Under the pieces are notes generated by a model. It was not told the origin of the DNA, made no database searches, and worked only from the letters and a program-made list of their open reading frames with translations. This document shows positions 42,693-50,028 of a stretch of DNA of 61,333 nt, one piece after another. The stretch comes from Solirubrobacterales bacterium. Lineage in GTDB: Bacteria; Actinomycetota; Thermoleophilia; Solirubrobacterales; 70-9. The translations under genes and the position numbers were made by a program. Each line of letters starts with the position of its first letter. The stretch's first letter is position 1. The stretch is taken from the NCBI GenBank assembly GCA_035573435.1, contig DATMZR010000017.1, forward strand, positions 1 through 61,333. Direction: 5' to 3'.

Positions 42693-43907
42693 TCACCGGG
42701 GCGTGCGCCGCCCGATATCGCGATCGAGGGCTCGCACAAGCTCGAGCGCGAAGCCGTGGGCGCGGTCGAGCGCCGCCTTATCGATTCGGTCCGGGGTGTC
42801 GTTCCAGGCGTCGCGTCCGGCCCCCTGGTTCAGATCGTTGCCACAGGAGATCGTGGTCGCCGGGTAGCCGGCGATGCGGGCCGGCATGGAATCGCCGGCA
42901 TACCCGTGGACCACCGAACGCGCCTGGTAGCGGTCCGTGTTCTCGTGGTCGGCGGTGGCAATTGCGGCGCACAGCTGCACCAAGCGCCGGTCCAGGTCGT
43001 AGGTGATGATCCAGCCGGCGCCGGTCTCGAAGCGGACGGTGCCCTGGCCAACTGTGTCGACGCTGACGAAGTAGGTGGTCTCCCGATCGAGGGCAGCGCG
43101 GTGCGCGCGAACGAAGGAGCGCATGCCCTCCTGCAGGGACCCTTCGCCGCCGACCAGGAGGACGCAGACGTCGAGGTTCGCGGGCGGCTCGGTGTCGAGC
43201 TCCTCGGCCACCGAGAGCACGGTCGCGACGCCGGATGCGTTGTCGTTGGCGCCCGGGGCCACGTCGGAGAGCTCGCTGCCCGTGAGCAGAAAGGCACCGA
43301 CCATGAGGACCAGGGTGGGGGGGAGCTGGAGAAACGCGATCAGGTTGGACTCGAGGCCGGCCATACGGGCGCCGATGATCGGCAGCAAAAGGGCGAGCGA
43401 CCAGAACAGGACCCGAAAGGGCCCCACGGGGATCGAGAGGCGAGCGGACAGTCGCGCCCAGCGCGCGGCCTGTCTCGGACTGAACGCGGCTCCGGCCCGG
43501 ACGGCGTCGTAATGGGCACACAGGAAGATGCGCGCCGCGGCATCGGAGCGCTTGCCGGGCGAGACGACGTTCTGGGAGGCGCGGCGGAAGAACAGCCGGC
43601 GCAGCAGGTAGGCGCGGTAGTTGAGATCGAGGTACATCGATACCGCGGTGGCCAGCACGATCGCGAATCCGATTGCGGGCTGGACTGTGGCGAGCAGGCT
43701 GCCCGCGAGCCCCAGCACGCAATGCCCGGCGTGGACGAGTCCGTATCGCGGGTGGACGTAGGTCGGCTCGACCTCGACTCGCCGTCCGCCCGCGCTGAGG
43801 CGGGTGGCCAGCCAGCTCGCCGCCCTGCGTTCGGCGTCCGTGCCCGCCGCGCGACTCTCGAACGAGCACAGCGTGCGAATCAGGTCCATGCGCGCGGCGG
43901 CATCCAC
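42693..43907 (-). CDS. M28-family zinc peptidase, membrane-embedded
   Basis: The 404-residue product is an M28 aminopeptidase-like protein interrupted by membrane helices. Zinc-site motifs are CAHYDAV and GANDNASGVATVL (His and Asp), LLVGGEGSLQEG (Glu region) and FVSVDTVG (Asp). Two hydrophobic regions (about 60-100 and 160-210) place it in the membrane. The GTG at 43907 is chosen because GATAAT lies 9 nt upstream; an ATG at 43889 is the next option. The last motif is atypical (AGDSMPARIAG), so activity is probable but not certain. Confidence 0.8.
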   Translation of the reverse strand: MDAAARMDLIRTLCSFESRAAGTDAERRAASWLATRLSAGGRRVEVEPTYVHPRYGLVHAGHCVLGLAGSLLATVQPAIGFAIVLATAVSMYLDLNYRAYLLRRLFFRRASQNVVSPGKRSDAAARIFLCAHYDAVRAGAAFSPRQAARWARLSARLSIPVGPFRVLFWSLALLLPIIGARMAGLESNLIAFLQLPPTLVLMVGAFLLTGSELSDVAPGANDNASGVATVLSVAEELDTEPPANLDVCVLLVGGEGSLQEGMRSFVRAHRAALDRETTYFVSVDTVGQGTVRFETGAGWIITYDLDRRLVQLCAAIATADHENTDRYQARSVVHGYAGDSMPARIAGYPATTISCGNDLNQGAGRDAWNDTPDRIDKAALDRAHGFALELVRALDRDIGRRTPR

Positions 43908-43916
43908 GGGCGCGGG

Positions 43917-43922
43917 ATTATC
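43917..43922 (-). promoter_or_regulatory. Putative -10 box of M28 peptidase gene
   Basis: GATAAT on the minus strand, 9 nt before the GTG at 43907; five of six match the consensus. Confidence 0.5.
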
Positions 43923-43947
43923 GCCGGACGCCGGACGCGTACCGCGC

Positions 43948-44346
43948 CTACTCCCGCAGCCCGGCGGCTTCGAGAGCCGCGGAGCGGTCGCTGAAGTTCC
44001 TCCAACGTGTGACCTTCCCGTCGCGGAACGTAAAGACGTGGGCATCGGTCTCGTCCATCTCGATCCCGCTGCCCGAGCCTCGCCCGATCAGGTGGAGGAT
44101 CGCCACGATGCTGTGATCTGCCTCGATCAGCTCCACGACCTCCGCGTGATGAGACTCCCACGCCGCGAGGAACCCCTCAGCCCATTCTCGAAGCTCGGTA
44201 TGGCCGTGGAAAGGCCCTGGCTCCGGTACCTCGGGCGGGAAGATGACCTCGCACTCGGGGTCAAAGAGGGCAAGCATCCCCTCGACGTTCGCTTGATTCC
44301 AGGCGTCCACGAGCCTCGCAACCATCGCCACGTTCTCCTGCGACAT
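43948..44346 (-). CDS. SnoaL/NTF2-like protein
   Basis: The 132-residue product starts MSQENVAMVARLVDAWNQANVEG and continues LALFDPECEVIFPPE, a SnoaL-like NTF2 fold related to the protein at 27051-27470. It has no assigned function. GATACT lies 9 nt before the ATG at 44346. A longer open frame upstream translates the tRNA-Leu gene and is not real. Confidence 0.8.
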   Translation of the reverse strand: MSQENVAMVARLVDAWNQANVEGMLALFDPECEVIFPPEVPEPGPFHGHTELREWAEGFLAAWESHHAEVVELIEADHSIVAILHLIGRGSGSGIEMDETDAHVFTFRDGKVTRWRNFSDRSAALEAAGLRE

Positions 44347-44355
44347 CGCTCGCGC

Positions 44356-44361
44356 AGTATC
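44356..44361 (-). promoter_or_regulatory. Putative -10 box of SnoaL-like gene
   Basis: GATACT on the minus strand, 9 nt before the ATG at 44346. Confidence 0.45.
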
Positions 44362-44437
44362 TCGCAGCGCGGACGTCAGTCCAGGTGGTCGAGGACCGCC
44401 AAGCCAAGGGCGAAACTGAAGCCCGCTCGTTCCCGGA

Positions 44438-44520
44438 TGCGGCGGGTGGGAGTCGAACCCACAAGCCCTTTCGGGCAATGGATTTTGAGTCCATCGCGTT
44501 TGCCGTTTCGCCACCGCCGC
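44438..44520 (-). tRNA. tRNA-Leu (CAA)
   Basis: 83 nt, minus strand. The acceptor stem GCGGCGG pairs with CCGCCGC; the anticodon loop is CTCAAAA, giving anticodon CAA; a long variable arm (class II) fits leucine; the T-loop GGTTCGACTCC is normal. Discriminator A; no CCA is encoded. Confidence 0.95.
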
Positions 44521-44544
44521 GGGTGGGTTCGGTGCATTGTGCAC

Positions 44545-44550
44545 TAGCCT
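44545..44550 (+). promoter_or_regulatory. Putative -10 box of SRAP gene
   Basis: TAGCCT, 9 nt before the ATG at 44560. Confidence 0.5.
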
Positions 44551-44559
44551 CGAACGGCC

Positions 44560-45258
44560 ATGTGCGGGCGCTTCACGCTTACCGACCCGGACCCGGCGAG
44601 GATCCGCGCGCGCTTCGGTCTGCCCGAGTTCGAGCTCAGCGAGGACGAGGTACCCCGCTACAACATCGCCCCCACCGATCCGGTGCTGGCGATCCGCCGC
44701 GGCGAGCGCGGCGAGCGCGAGGTGGGCCGTCTTCGCTGGGGACTCTTGCCCGGCCGGTGGGCGGAGCGCCGCTCGGGCGCGCCTCTGATCAACGCCCGGG
44801 CCGAGACGCTCGATGGCCAGCCCGCCTTCGCCGAATCGTTTCGCGAGCGCCGCTGCCTGATCCCGGCCGACGGCTTTTACGAGTGGCGGGGCGAGGGTTC
44901 AGCGAAGACGCCGTACTGGATCAGCCGCGCGGACGGCGAGCTGTTCGCGTTCGCGGGCATCTGGGCATCGTTGGCCGCGCGGGACGGTGAAGGGGAGCTG
45001 GTCAGCTGCGCGATCGTCACTTGCGAGCCCAACGAGCTCATTCGGCCGCTTCACGACCGGATGCCGGTCGTGCTGATGCGGGACGCCGAGGCACGGTGGC
45101 TCGACGCGGGTGCGGGCGCGGAGGAGCTGGGTTCGTTGCTGGCACCCGCGCCGGAGGATGTGCTCGCTCTGCGCGAGGTCGTCGACGCGGTCAACAACGT
45201 CCGCGAGGATGGCCCCCATCTGCTCGAGCCGCGCGAGGCGCGGCCGCAACTCTTCTAG
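44560..45258 (+). CDS. yedK: SRAP/HMCES-family abasic-site protein (YedK)
   Basis: The 232-residue product belongs to the SOS-response-associated peptidase family, which crosslinks abasic sites in single-stranded DNA through Cys2 to shield them. The sequence begins MCGRFTL, with the catalytic Cys2 exposed after Met removal; NIAPTDPVLAI, INARAET, CLIPADGFYEW and HDRMPVVL (with the active-site His) are all conserved. It stands alone just downstream of tRNA-Leu and converges with a membrane gene (4-nt overlap). Confidence 0.94.
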   Translation: MCGRFTLTDPDPARIRARFGLPEFELSEDEVPRYNIAPTDPVLAIRRGERGEREVGRLRWGLLPGRWAERRSGAPLINARAETLDGQPAFAESFRERRCLIPADGFYEWRGEGSAKTPYWISRADGELFAFAGIWASLAARDGEGELVSCAIVTCEPNELIRPLHDRMPVVLMRDAEARWLDAGAGAEELGSLLAPAPEDVLALREVVDAVNNVREDGPHLLEPREARPQLF

Positions 45259-45833
45259 CGCCGGTCGCGGGAGGACGGCGGCGGTGGGATCGGCTCGTAC
45301 CTGACGTGGGGGAGATCCTCGTCGAGCTGCTCCTCTTCGGTGCCCTCACCCGCCAGCGGAACCCCGCCGACCGGCCGCTCCTCCTCGACGTGCCAGTTCT
45401 GGTTGAAGCCGATCATCGCGACCGTGATCAAAAGCAACTGCACGGGCACCACCAGGATGGTCAGCAGCCCGAGGAGGTCGTCGGGGAGAGGCGGGGGATC
45501 GAGCCCATCCTTGGAGCGAGCAAACCAGTCCGGCGCGGCGACGGCGGCGAAGATCGCGAGGATGATCGCCAGGGCAGATGCCACGGGCAGGATGCCGCGT
45601 TGCCAGCGCGCCACGAGCAGGGCGAAGGCGATGTAGATCGCCGCCCAGAGCAGCGACATGACGGCAACGCTGGTGCCCTCGAGGCGCGTCCAGCCGCCGA
45701 TCGTGATCACGATCAGAAGAGCGGCGGAGACGAGGAGCACGAAGGACACAGCCGCCTTCGTCGTCTTCGCTTCAGGCTTCTCCCTGTTCGGTCGCCAGAT
45801 CTCGTAGCCGGGCCGAGCGGTTGTGACCTCCAT
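45255..45833 (-). CDS. Small membrane protein of unknown function
   Basis: The 192-residue product has about four membrane helices (residues about 25-130) with a short charged N-terminus and an acidic C-terminal tail ending in PPPPSSRDRR. No family motif is seen. The start at 45833 has TAGACT 7 nt upstream. A longer frame upstream would read into tRNA-Leu (UAG) and is rejected. Confidence 0.7.
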   Translation of the reverse strand: MEVTTARPGYEIWRPNREKPEAKTTKAAVSFVLLVSAALLIVITIGGWTRLEGTSVAVMSLLWAAIYIAFALLVARWQRGILPVASALAIILAIFAAVAAPDWFARSKDGLDPPPLPDDLLGLLTILVVPVQLLLITVAMIGFNQNWHVEEERPVGGVPLAGEGTEEEQLDEDLPHVRYEPIPPPPSSRDRR

Positions 45834-45840
45834 CACGACA

Positions 45841-45846
45841 AGTCTA
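45841..45846 (-). promoter_or_regulatory. Putative -10 box of membrane protein gene
   Basis: TAGACT on the minus strand, 7 nt before the ATG at 45833. Confidence 0.5.
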
Positions 45847-45897
45847 GAATCTTCCCGCGCCGCGCGCGGCGATCCACGAGGCGGCAGTGGGAGTCGA

Positions 45898-45983
45898 TGC
45901 GGGCGGTGGGACTCGAACCCACACGCTCTTTCGAGCACCGGCTCCTAAGGCCGGCCTGTCTACCCAGCTTCCAGCACGCCCGC
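45898..45983 (-). tRNA. tRNA-Leu (UAG)
   Basis: 86 nt, minus strand. The acceptor stem GCGGGCG pairs with CGCCCGC; the anticodon arm CCGGC-CTTAGGA-GCCGG gives anticodon UAG; a long variable arm is present. Discriminator A; CCA is not encoded. Confidence 0.95.
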
Positions 45984-46031
45984 GAAGCCGAAATTTTACG
46001 ATCGTTCGCTGATTAGACTGACCGCGGGCTC

Positions 46032-46102
46032 GGGGGACTGGTGTAACGGCAACATGGCGGTCTCCAAAACCGCCGCTCGAGGTTCGATTCCTCGGTCCCC
46101 CG
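46032..46102 (+). tRNA. tRNA-Trp (CCA) with a D-arm like tRNA-Gly/Gln
   Basis: 71 nt. The acceptor GGGGGAC pairs with GTCCCCC; the anticodon arm GCGGT-CTCCAAA-ACCGC gives anticodon CCA; T-arm CGAGG-TTCGATT-CCTCG; discriminator G. The D-arm GGTGTAACGGCAAC is the kind seen in actinobacterial tRNA-Gln and in the neighbouring tRNA-Gly, not the usual tRNA-Trp form. A TTAGACT sequence about 14 nt upstream may be its -10. No CCA is encoded. Confidence 0.85.
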
Positions 46103-46128
46103 CTGATCTGGCGTCTGACTGCCGCCGC

Positions 46129-46134
46129 TAACCT
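46129..46134 (+). promoter_or_regulatory. Putative -10 box of first CAP gene
   Basis: TAACCT, 8 nt before the ATG at 46143. Confidence 0.5.
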
Positions 46135-46142
46135 GGTCCCGG

Positions 46143-46742
46143 ATGGCCAGGGTTGGAACGAGGCCGGGGCGGCGGACCCCAAGGGCGCTTTGGGCCACGG
46201 CCCTGCTCGCGTCGGCGGCGGCCGGCTTGTCGCTGGCTCTCAGCCTCGGGCCCGGGGCCACCGCGGCTGCGGCCGCGTGTCCACACGCCAAGGCCCACCC
46301 CCATCAGGTCGCGCTGCCCAAGATCCGCGAGGCCATCACCTGCCTGGTCAATCGCAGGCGCGCGAAGCACGACCGCCACCTGCTCGATCCCAACGACCGG
46401 CTGGAGCTGGCCGCTCGCCAGCACACCAGGACGATGCTCGCCCAGGACTGCTTCAGGCACCGATGCGACGGCGAGCCCGGCCTTCATCGGCGGATCAAGA
46501 GGTCCGGCTACACCAAGGGGCGCAGGAGCTGGGGATTCGCCGAGATCCTGGGCTACGAGAACACCCCGAGCCAGATGATCGCGCGGTGGATGCACTCGAG
46601 GTTCAACCGCCGCAAGGTGCTCGACCGGGACTTTCGCGACCTGGGCGTCGGGGTGGGCTGGGGAACCCCGGTAACCGGCTTGGACGACGGCGACTTCGCC
46701 GCCTACACGATCGTCTTCGGCTGGCGCAGACCTCGAAGGTAG
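46143..46742 (+). CDS. Secreted CAP/SCP-domain protein 1
   Basis: The 199-residue product has a signal peptide (to about residue 40) and a CAP domain: CLVNRRRAKHDRHLL, LAARQHTRTMLAQDCFRH, LGYENTPSQMIARWMHS and a final YTIVFGW. CAP proteins are secreted and may bind lipids or metal ions; no enzymatic role is shown. The usual second His-containing motif is only partly kept. A similar gene follows within 80 nt, so this is a tandem pair from duplication, though they are now quite divergent. Confidence 0.85.
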   Translation: MARVGTRPGRRTPRALWATALLASAAAGLSLALSLGPGATAAAAACPHAKAHPHQVALPKIREAITCLVNRRRAKHDRHLLDPNDRLELAARQHTRTMLAQDCFRHRCDGEPGLHRRIKRSGYTKGRRSWGFAEILGYENTPSQMIARWMHSRFNRRKVLDRDFRDLGVGVGWGTPVTGLDDGDFAAYTIVFGWRRPRR

Positions 46743-46820
46743 CCGGATGTTCGAATCCCGCCCCGCCTGGCGCCGGTGGCGGTTTGATCGCTCGGGCCGC
46801 GGAGCCGAAGCCGAGGTTGA

Positions 46821-47402
46821 ATGGTGCTTCGGACACGCAAGCTTGCGTTCGTTGCGTCGGCAGCACTCCTGGCGACTGCCCTTCTCCTCCTCCTCGCCGG
46901 GCCCTTGACAGAGGCGGCAAGCGCCAGCGCCTGTACGCGCTATGGCAAGGACAGCCCGCGGCAGCTCAGCAAGCGCCAAGCTCGGATGGCGGTTCGCTGC
47001 CTAGTGAATCGAAAGCGACAGAGCCACGGACTGAAAGGGCTGGACAAGAGCCCTCGGCTGAAGAGCTCTTCCCAGTGGCATACGAACTACATGCAGGACC
47101 ACAGGTGCTTTGCGCACGAGTGCCCCGGCGAGCCATCCGTGCTGTCTCGCCTGAAAACCGCCAACTACATCGTCGGTGGGCTGAGCGCGTGGGCCTACGG
47201 CGAGAACATCGCGTACGGCGAAAGCCGCACCGGGACGCCGAAGGCGATCGTCCGCGCCTGGATGCACAGCGCCGGGCACCGCTACAACATCCTCAACCCG
47301 CAGTTCCGCCAGATCGGGGTCGGCTTTGCCCGCGGCACCCCGCCGGAGCCCGGCGCCGGCGGCAGCACGATCACGACCGACTTCGGGATGCGGAAGCGCT
47401 AG
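46821..47402 (+). CDS. Secreted CAP/SCP-domain protein 2
   Basis: The 193-residue product has a signal peptide ending near residue 31 and a CAP domain: CLVNRKRQSHGLKGL, SSQWHTNYMQDHRCFAHECPG, YGENIAYGESRTGTP and HSAGHRYNILNPQFRQIGVG, a more complete set of CAP motifs than in its upstream partner. Both proteins start with a Cys-containing segment after the signal. The role is unknown; they stand between tRNA genes. Confidence 0.88.
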   Translation: MVLRTRKLAFVASAALLATALLLLLAGPLTEAASASACTRYGKDSPRQLSKRQARMAVRCLVNRKRQSHGLKGLDKSPRLKSSSQWHTNYMQDHRCFAHECPGEPSVLSRLKTANYIVGGLSAWAYGENIAYGESRTGTPKAIVRAWMHSAGHRYNILNPQFRQIGVGFARGTPPEPGAGGSTITTDFGMRKR

Positions 47403-47464
47403 CCCCAGAGCGGCGCTGCACCCTCCGTGCGTCGCAACGGCCGAACCTATAATCCGCCATTCGG

Positions 47465-47535
47465 GCGGGCGTGGTGTAACGGTTGCACAAGAGCCTTCCA
47501 AGCTCTCGGTGCCGGTTCAAGTCCGGTCGCCCGCT
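47465..47535 (+). tRNA. tRNA-Gly (UCC)
   Basis: 71 nt. The acceptor GCGGGCG pairs with CGCCCGC; the anticodon arm AGAGC-CTTCCAA-GCTCT gives anticodon UCC; T-arm GCCGG-TTCAAGT-CCGGT. The D-arm GGTGTAACGGTTGCAC resembles that of the tRNA-Trp at 46032. Discriminator U; no CCA. Confidence 0.93.
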
Positions 47536-47585
47536 CTTTTAAGTCATCATTCCGTTGAGGACGGCACCAAGAGCCGTTCGCACAT

Positions 47586-47659
47586 CGGGGCGTGGCGCAG
47601 CTTGGTAGCGCGTTCGGCTGGGGGCCGAAAGGTCGCGAGTTCAAATCTCGCCGCCCCGA
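47586..47659 (+). tRNA. tRNA-Pro (GGG)
   Basis: 74 nt. The acceptor CGGGGCG pairs with CGCCCCG; the anticodon arm TTCGG-CTGGGGG-CCGAA gives anticodon GGG; T-arm GCGAG-TTCAAAT-CTCGC. Discriminator A; no CCA is encoded. Confidence 0.95.
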
Positions 47660-47746
47660 CTGCTCAGCGCATATGATGGCGGCCGACTTAGCGCAACCCG
47701 ACGAGTGAACGACGCTGCGAGTGCAAAGACAGGGGAGGTTACGAGC

Positions 47747-49939
47747 ATGAAGTCGAAGGCCCTGGTCGCCCGCTTCGCCGCGCTGGGGACCAGCGCGGCC
47801 CTTGCTGTCGCCCTCTGTCTACTGGCCGCCGCGCCGGCGGGCGCCGCCAGCGGGCCCATCAAGATCTCGGTGCTGTCGAGTCGCGCAGACCTCGTCAGCG
47901 CTGACAATGCCCTCGTGCGCATCGGCGGCGTGAGCTCGACGCAGGGGCTCACGGTCACCGTGGACGGCGCGAACCGCACGAGCGCCTTCGCCAAGCGCGC
48001 CGACGGCACGGTTCTCGGGGTCTTGCGCGGGCTCAAGCTCGGGCGCAACACGATCATCGCCCGAGCCGGCGATCGCGCCGCGCGGTTGACGGTCACGAAC
48101 CACCCGAGGAACGGCCCGGTCTTCTCCGGTCCGCAGCTGAAGCCGTGGAAGTGCCAGGAGACTGCGACGAACCTTCAGTGCGACCAGCCGCCGAAGTTCA
48201 CCTACGTCTACAGGTCAACTGACCCGAGCAAGTCCGGCTTCCAGCCCTACGACCCGGACAACCCGCCGTCGGATGTCGCCACGACCGAGACGGACAACGG
48301 CCATACGCTGCCGTTCGTCGTGCGGATCGAGACTGGCTACCTCGACCGCGACCAGTACCAGATCGCCGTGCTGTTCCAGCCGGGCAAGGGTTGGGGCGGC
48401 GTGGCGCCGCAGCCGCAGTTCGACCACAAGCTGCTGATCCATCACGGCGCCTCGTGCGGCGCCGACCACCAGACGGGCACCGCGCCGGCGGTCACCGACT
48501 CCGAGGCTGAGCAGGCACTCGGGCTGGGGTTCGCGACGATGTCGCACGCGCTGGACAACGCCGGGCACAACTGCAACCTGGTGTCCCAGGCCGAGTCCCT
48601 GATCATGACCAAGGAGTACCTGATCGAGCACTACGGGACGCTGCGCTACACGATCGGCACCGGGTGCTCTGGCGGGTCGTTGGCCGAGCAGTGGATCGCC
48701 AACGCCTACCCGGGCGTCTATCAGGGGATCATGCCGACCTGCTCCTTCCCCGACGCGTGGAGCACGGCGACGCAGTTCCTGGACTACCACCAGACTCTGC
48801 GCTACTTCAAGGACCCGAGCCTGTGGGGCGCGGGCGTGGCGTGGACGCCAGCGCAGATGAATGCGGTCGAGGGCGGTCCCAATGACGGCCTCGCGAACGC
48901 GCAGGTCTCGGACAGCGCGCAGTTCCACGTCGTGATCCCGACCGATCCGTGCAAGGGCGTCACCGACGAGCAGCGCTACGACCCCGCGACCAACCCGGGC
49001 GGTGTGCGCTGCACGATCCAGGACGCGGCGATCAACGTCTTCGGACCACGGCCGATGTCGGCTTGGACTCCGCAGGAGAAGCAGATCGGGCACGGATTCG
49101 CCGACGTACCGGTGGACAACGTCGGCGTGCAATACGGCCTCCGCACGCTGCAGAAGGGCAAGATCACGCCGGCCCAGTTCGTCGACCTCAACCAGAAGGT
49201 TGGCGGCCTCGACGCGGACGCGAACCACACATCCCAACGGGCGCTCGGCCACAGCACGGTGCTCGCCAACGCCTACCGCAGCGGCATGATCAACGAGACC
49301 AACAACCTCAACCGCACGGCGATCATCGATTGCCGCGGGCCCAACCCGGGAGTCTTCCACGACGCCTACCGGGCGTTCGCAGTCCGCTCCCGGCTGAACC
49401 GCGAGCACGGCAACCACGCCAACCAGCTCATCTGGGAAGGACCGGTGGCGTTGACCGCCGACAGCCAGTGCGGGCTCAATGCTTTCTTGGCCCTGGACCG
49501 CTGGCTCACCGCCGTTGAGAAGGACAAGGCCAACGGCACGTACGCCCAAAAGATCGCCCGCGACAAGCCCAGCGACCTGACCGACCGCTGCTACAACGGG
49601 AGCGGCCAAAAGCTCTCGGACGGCCTCTGCCCGGCTGGCGTGGTGAACGTCGAGGGCACCCCCCGCACCGTGGCCGGCGACGCGATCACCACCGACGCCA
49701 ACAAGTGCCAGCTCAAGCCCCTCAACCGCAGCGACCACTACGGCCCGGTTCCGTTCACCAACCCACAATGGACGCGGATGCAGGCGATCTTCGCCAACGG
49801 CGTCTGCGACTTCTCCAAGCCGGGCGTCGCTCAGCAGGGGACCGTCCCCTGGATGACCTACCAGGACGCTCAGGGGAAGGTCATCTACGGCGGCCGGTCG
49901 CTGGGTGCGGCACCCACGAGCATGGTGCTGAGCCCGTAG
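47747..49939 (+). CDS. Secreted DUF6351-family protein with alpha/beta-hydrolase-like motif
   Basis: The 730-residue protein has a signal peptide ending PAGAAS near residue 35 and a long extracellular part. It matches DUF6351-type proteins: an Ig-like N-terminal domain (RADLVSADNALVRIGG), then a large alpha/beta domain with TIGTGCSGGSLAEQWIANAY, where GCSGG has the form of a nucleophile elbow, and a late DYxxxxGPVPFTNPQW segment. A hydrolase role, perhaps on a polymer or ester, is possible. The ATG at 47747 is favoured by GGGGAGG upstream over an earlier ATG at 47705. Confidence 0.85.
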   Translation: MKSKALVARFAALGTSAALAVALCLLAAAPAGAASGPIKISVLSSRADLVSADNALVRIGGVSSTQGLTVTVDGANRTSAFAKRADGTVLGVLRGLKLGRNTIIARAGDRAARLTVTNHPRNGPVFSGPQLKPWKCQETATNLQCDQPPKFTYVYRSTDPSKSGFQPYDPDNPPSDVATTETDNGHTLPFVVRIETGYLDRDQYQIAVLFQPGKGWGGVAPQPQFDHKLLIHHGASCGADHQTGTAPAVTDSEAEQALGLGFATMSHALDNAGHNCNLVSQAESLIMTKEYLIEHYGTLRYTIGTGCSGGSLAEQWIANAYPGVYQGIMPTCSFPDAWSTATQFLDYHQTLRYFKDPSLWGAGVAWTPAQMNAVEGGPNDGLANAQVSDSAQFHVVIPTDPCKGVTDEQRYDPATNPGGVRCTIQDAAINVFGPRPMSAWTPQEKQIGHGFADVPVDNVGVQYGLRTLQKGKITPAQFVDLNQKVGGLDADANHTSQRALGHSTVLANAYRSGMINETNNLNRTAIIDCRGPNPGVFHDAYRAFAVRSRLNREHGNHANQLIWEGPVALTADSQCGLNAFLALDRWLTAVEKDKANGTYAQKIARDKPSDLTDRCYNGSGQKLSDGLCPAGVVNVEGTPRTVAGDAITTDANKCQLKPLNRSDHYGPVPFTNPQWTRMQAIFANGVCDFSKPGVAQQGTVPWMTYQDAQGKVIYGGRSLGAAPTSMVLSP

Positions 49940-50028
49940 CTGGCCAGAACGGTTTCGCCTCGTAGGGGACTCCTCCGGTTTGACACGTCCCGGGATCCGT
50001 GAGAGGCTCGCCCTCGCCCGGAGGGAGC

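Noticed and set aside
44347-44544. N-terminal extension of the SnoaL-like protein at 43948
   Set aside because: It would translate the tRNA-Leu gene; the family start at 44346 has a -10-like box.
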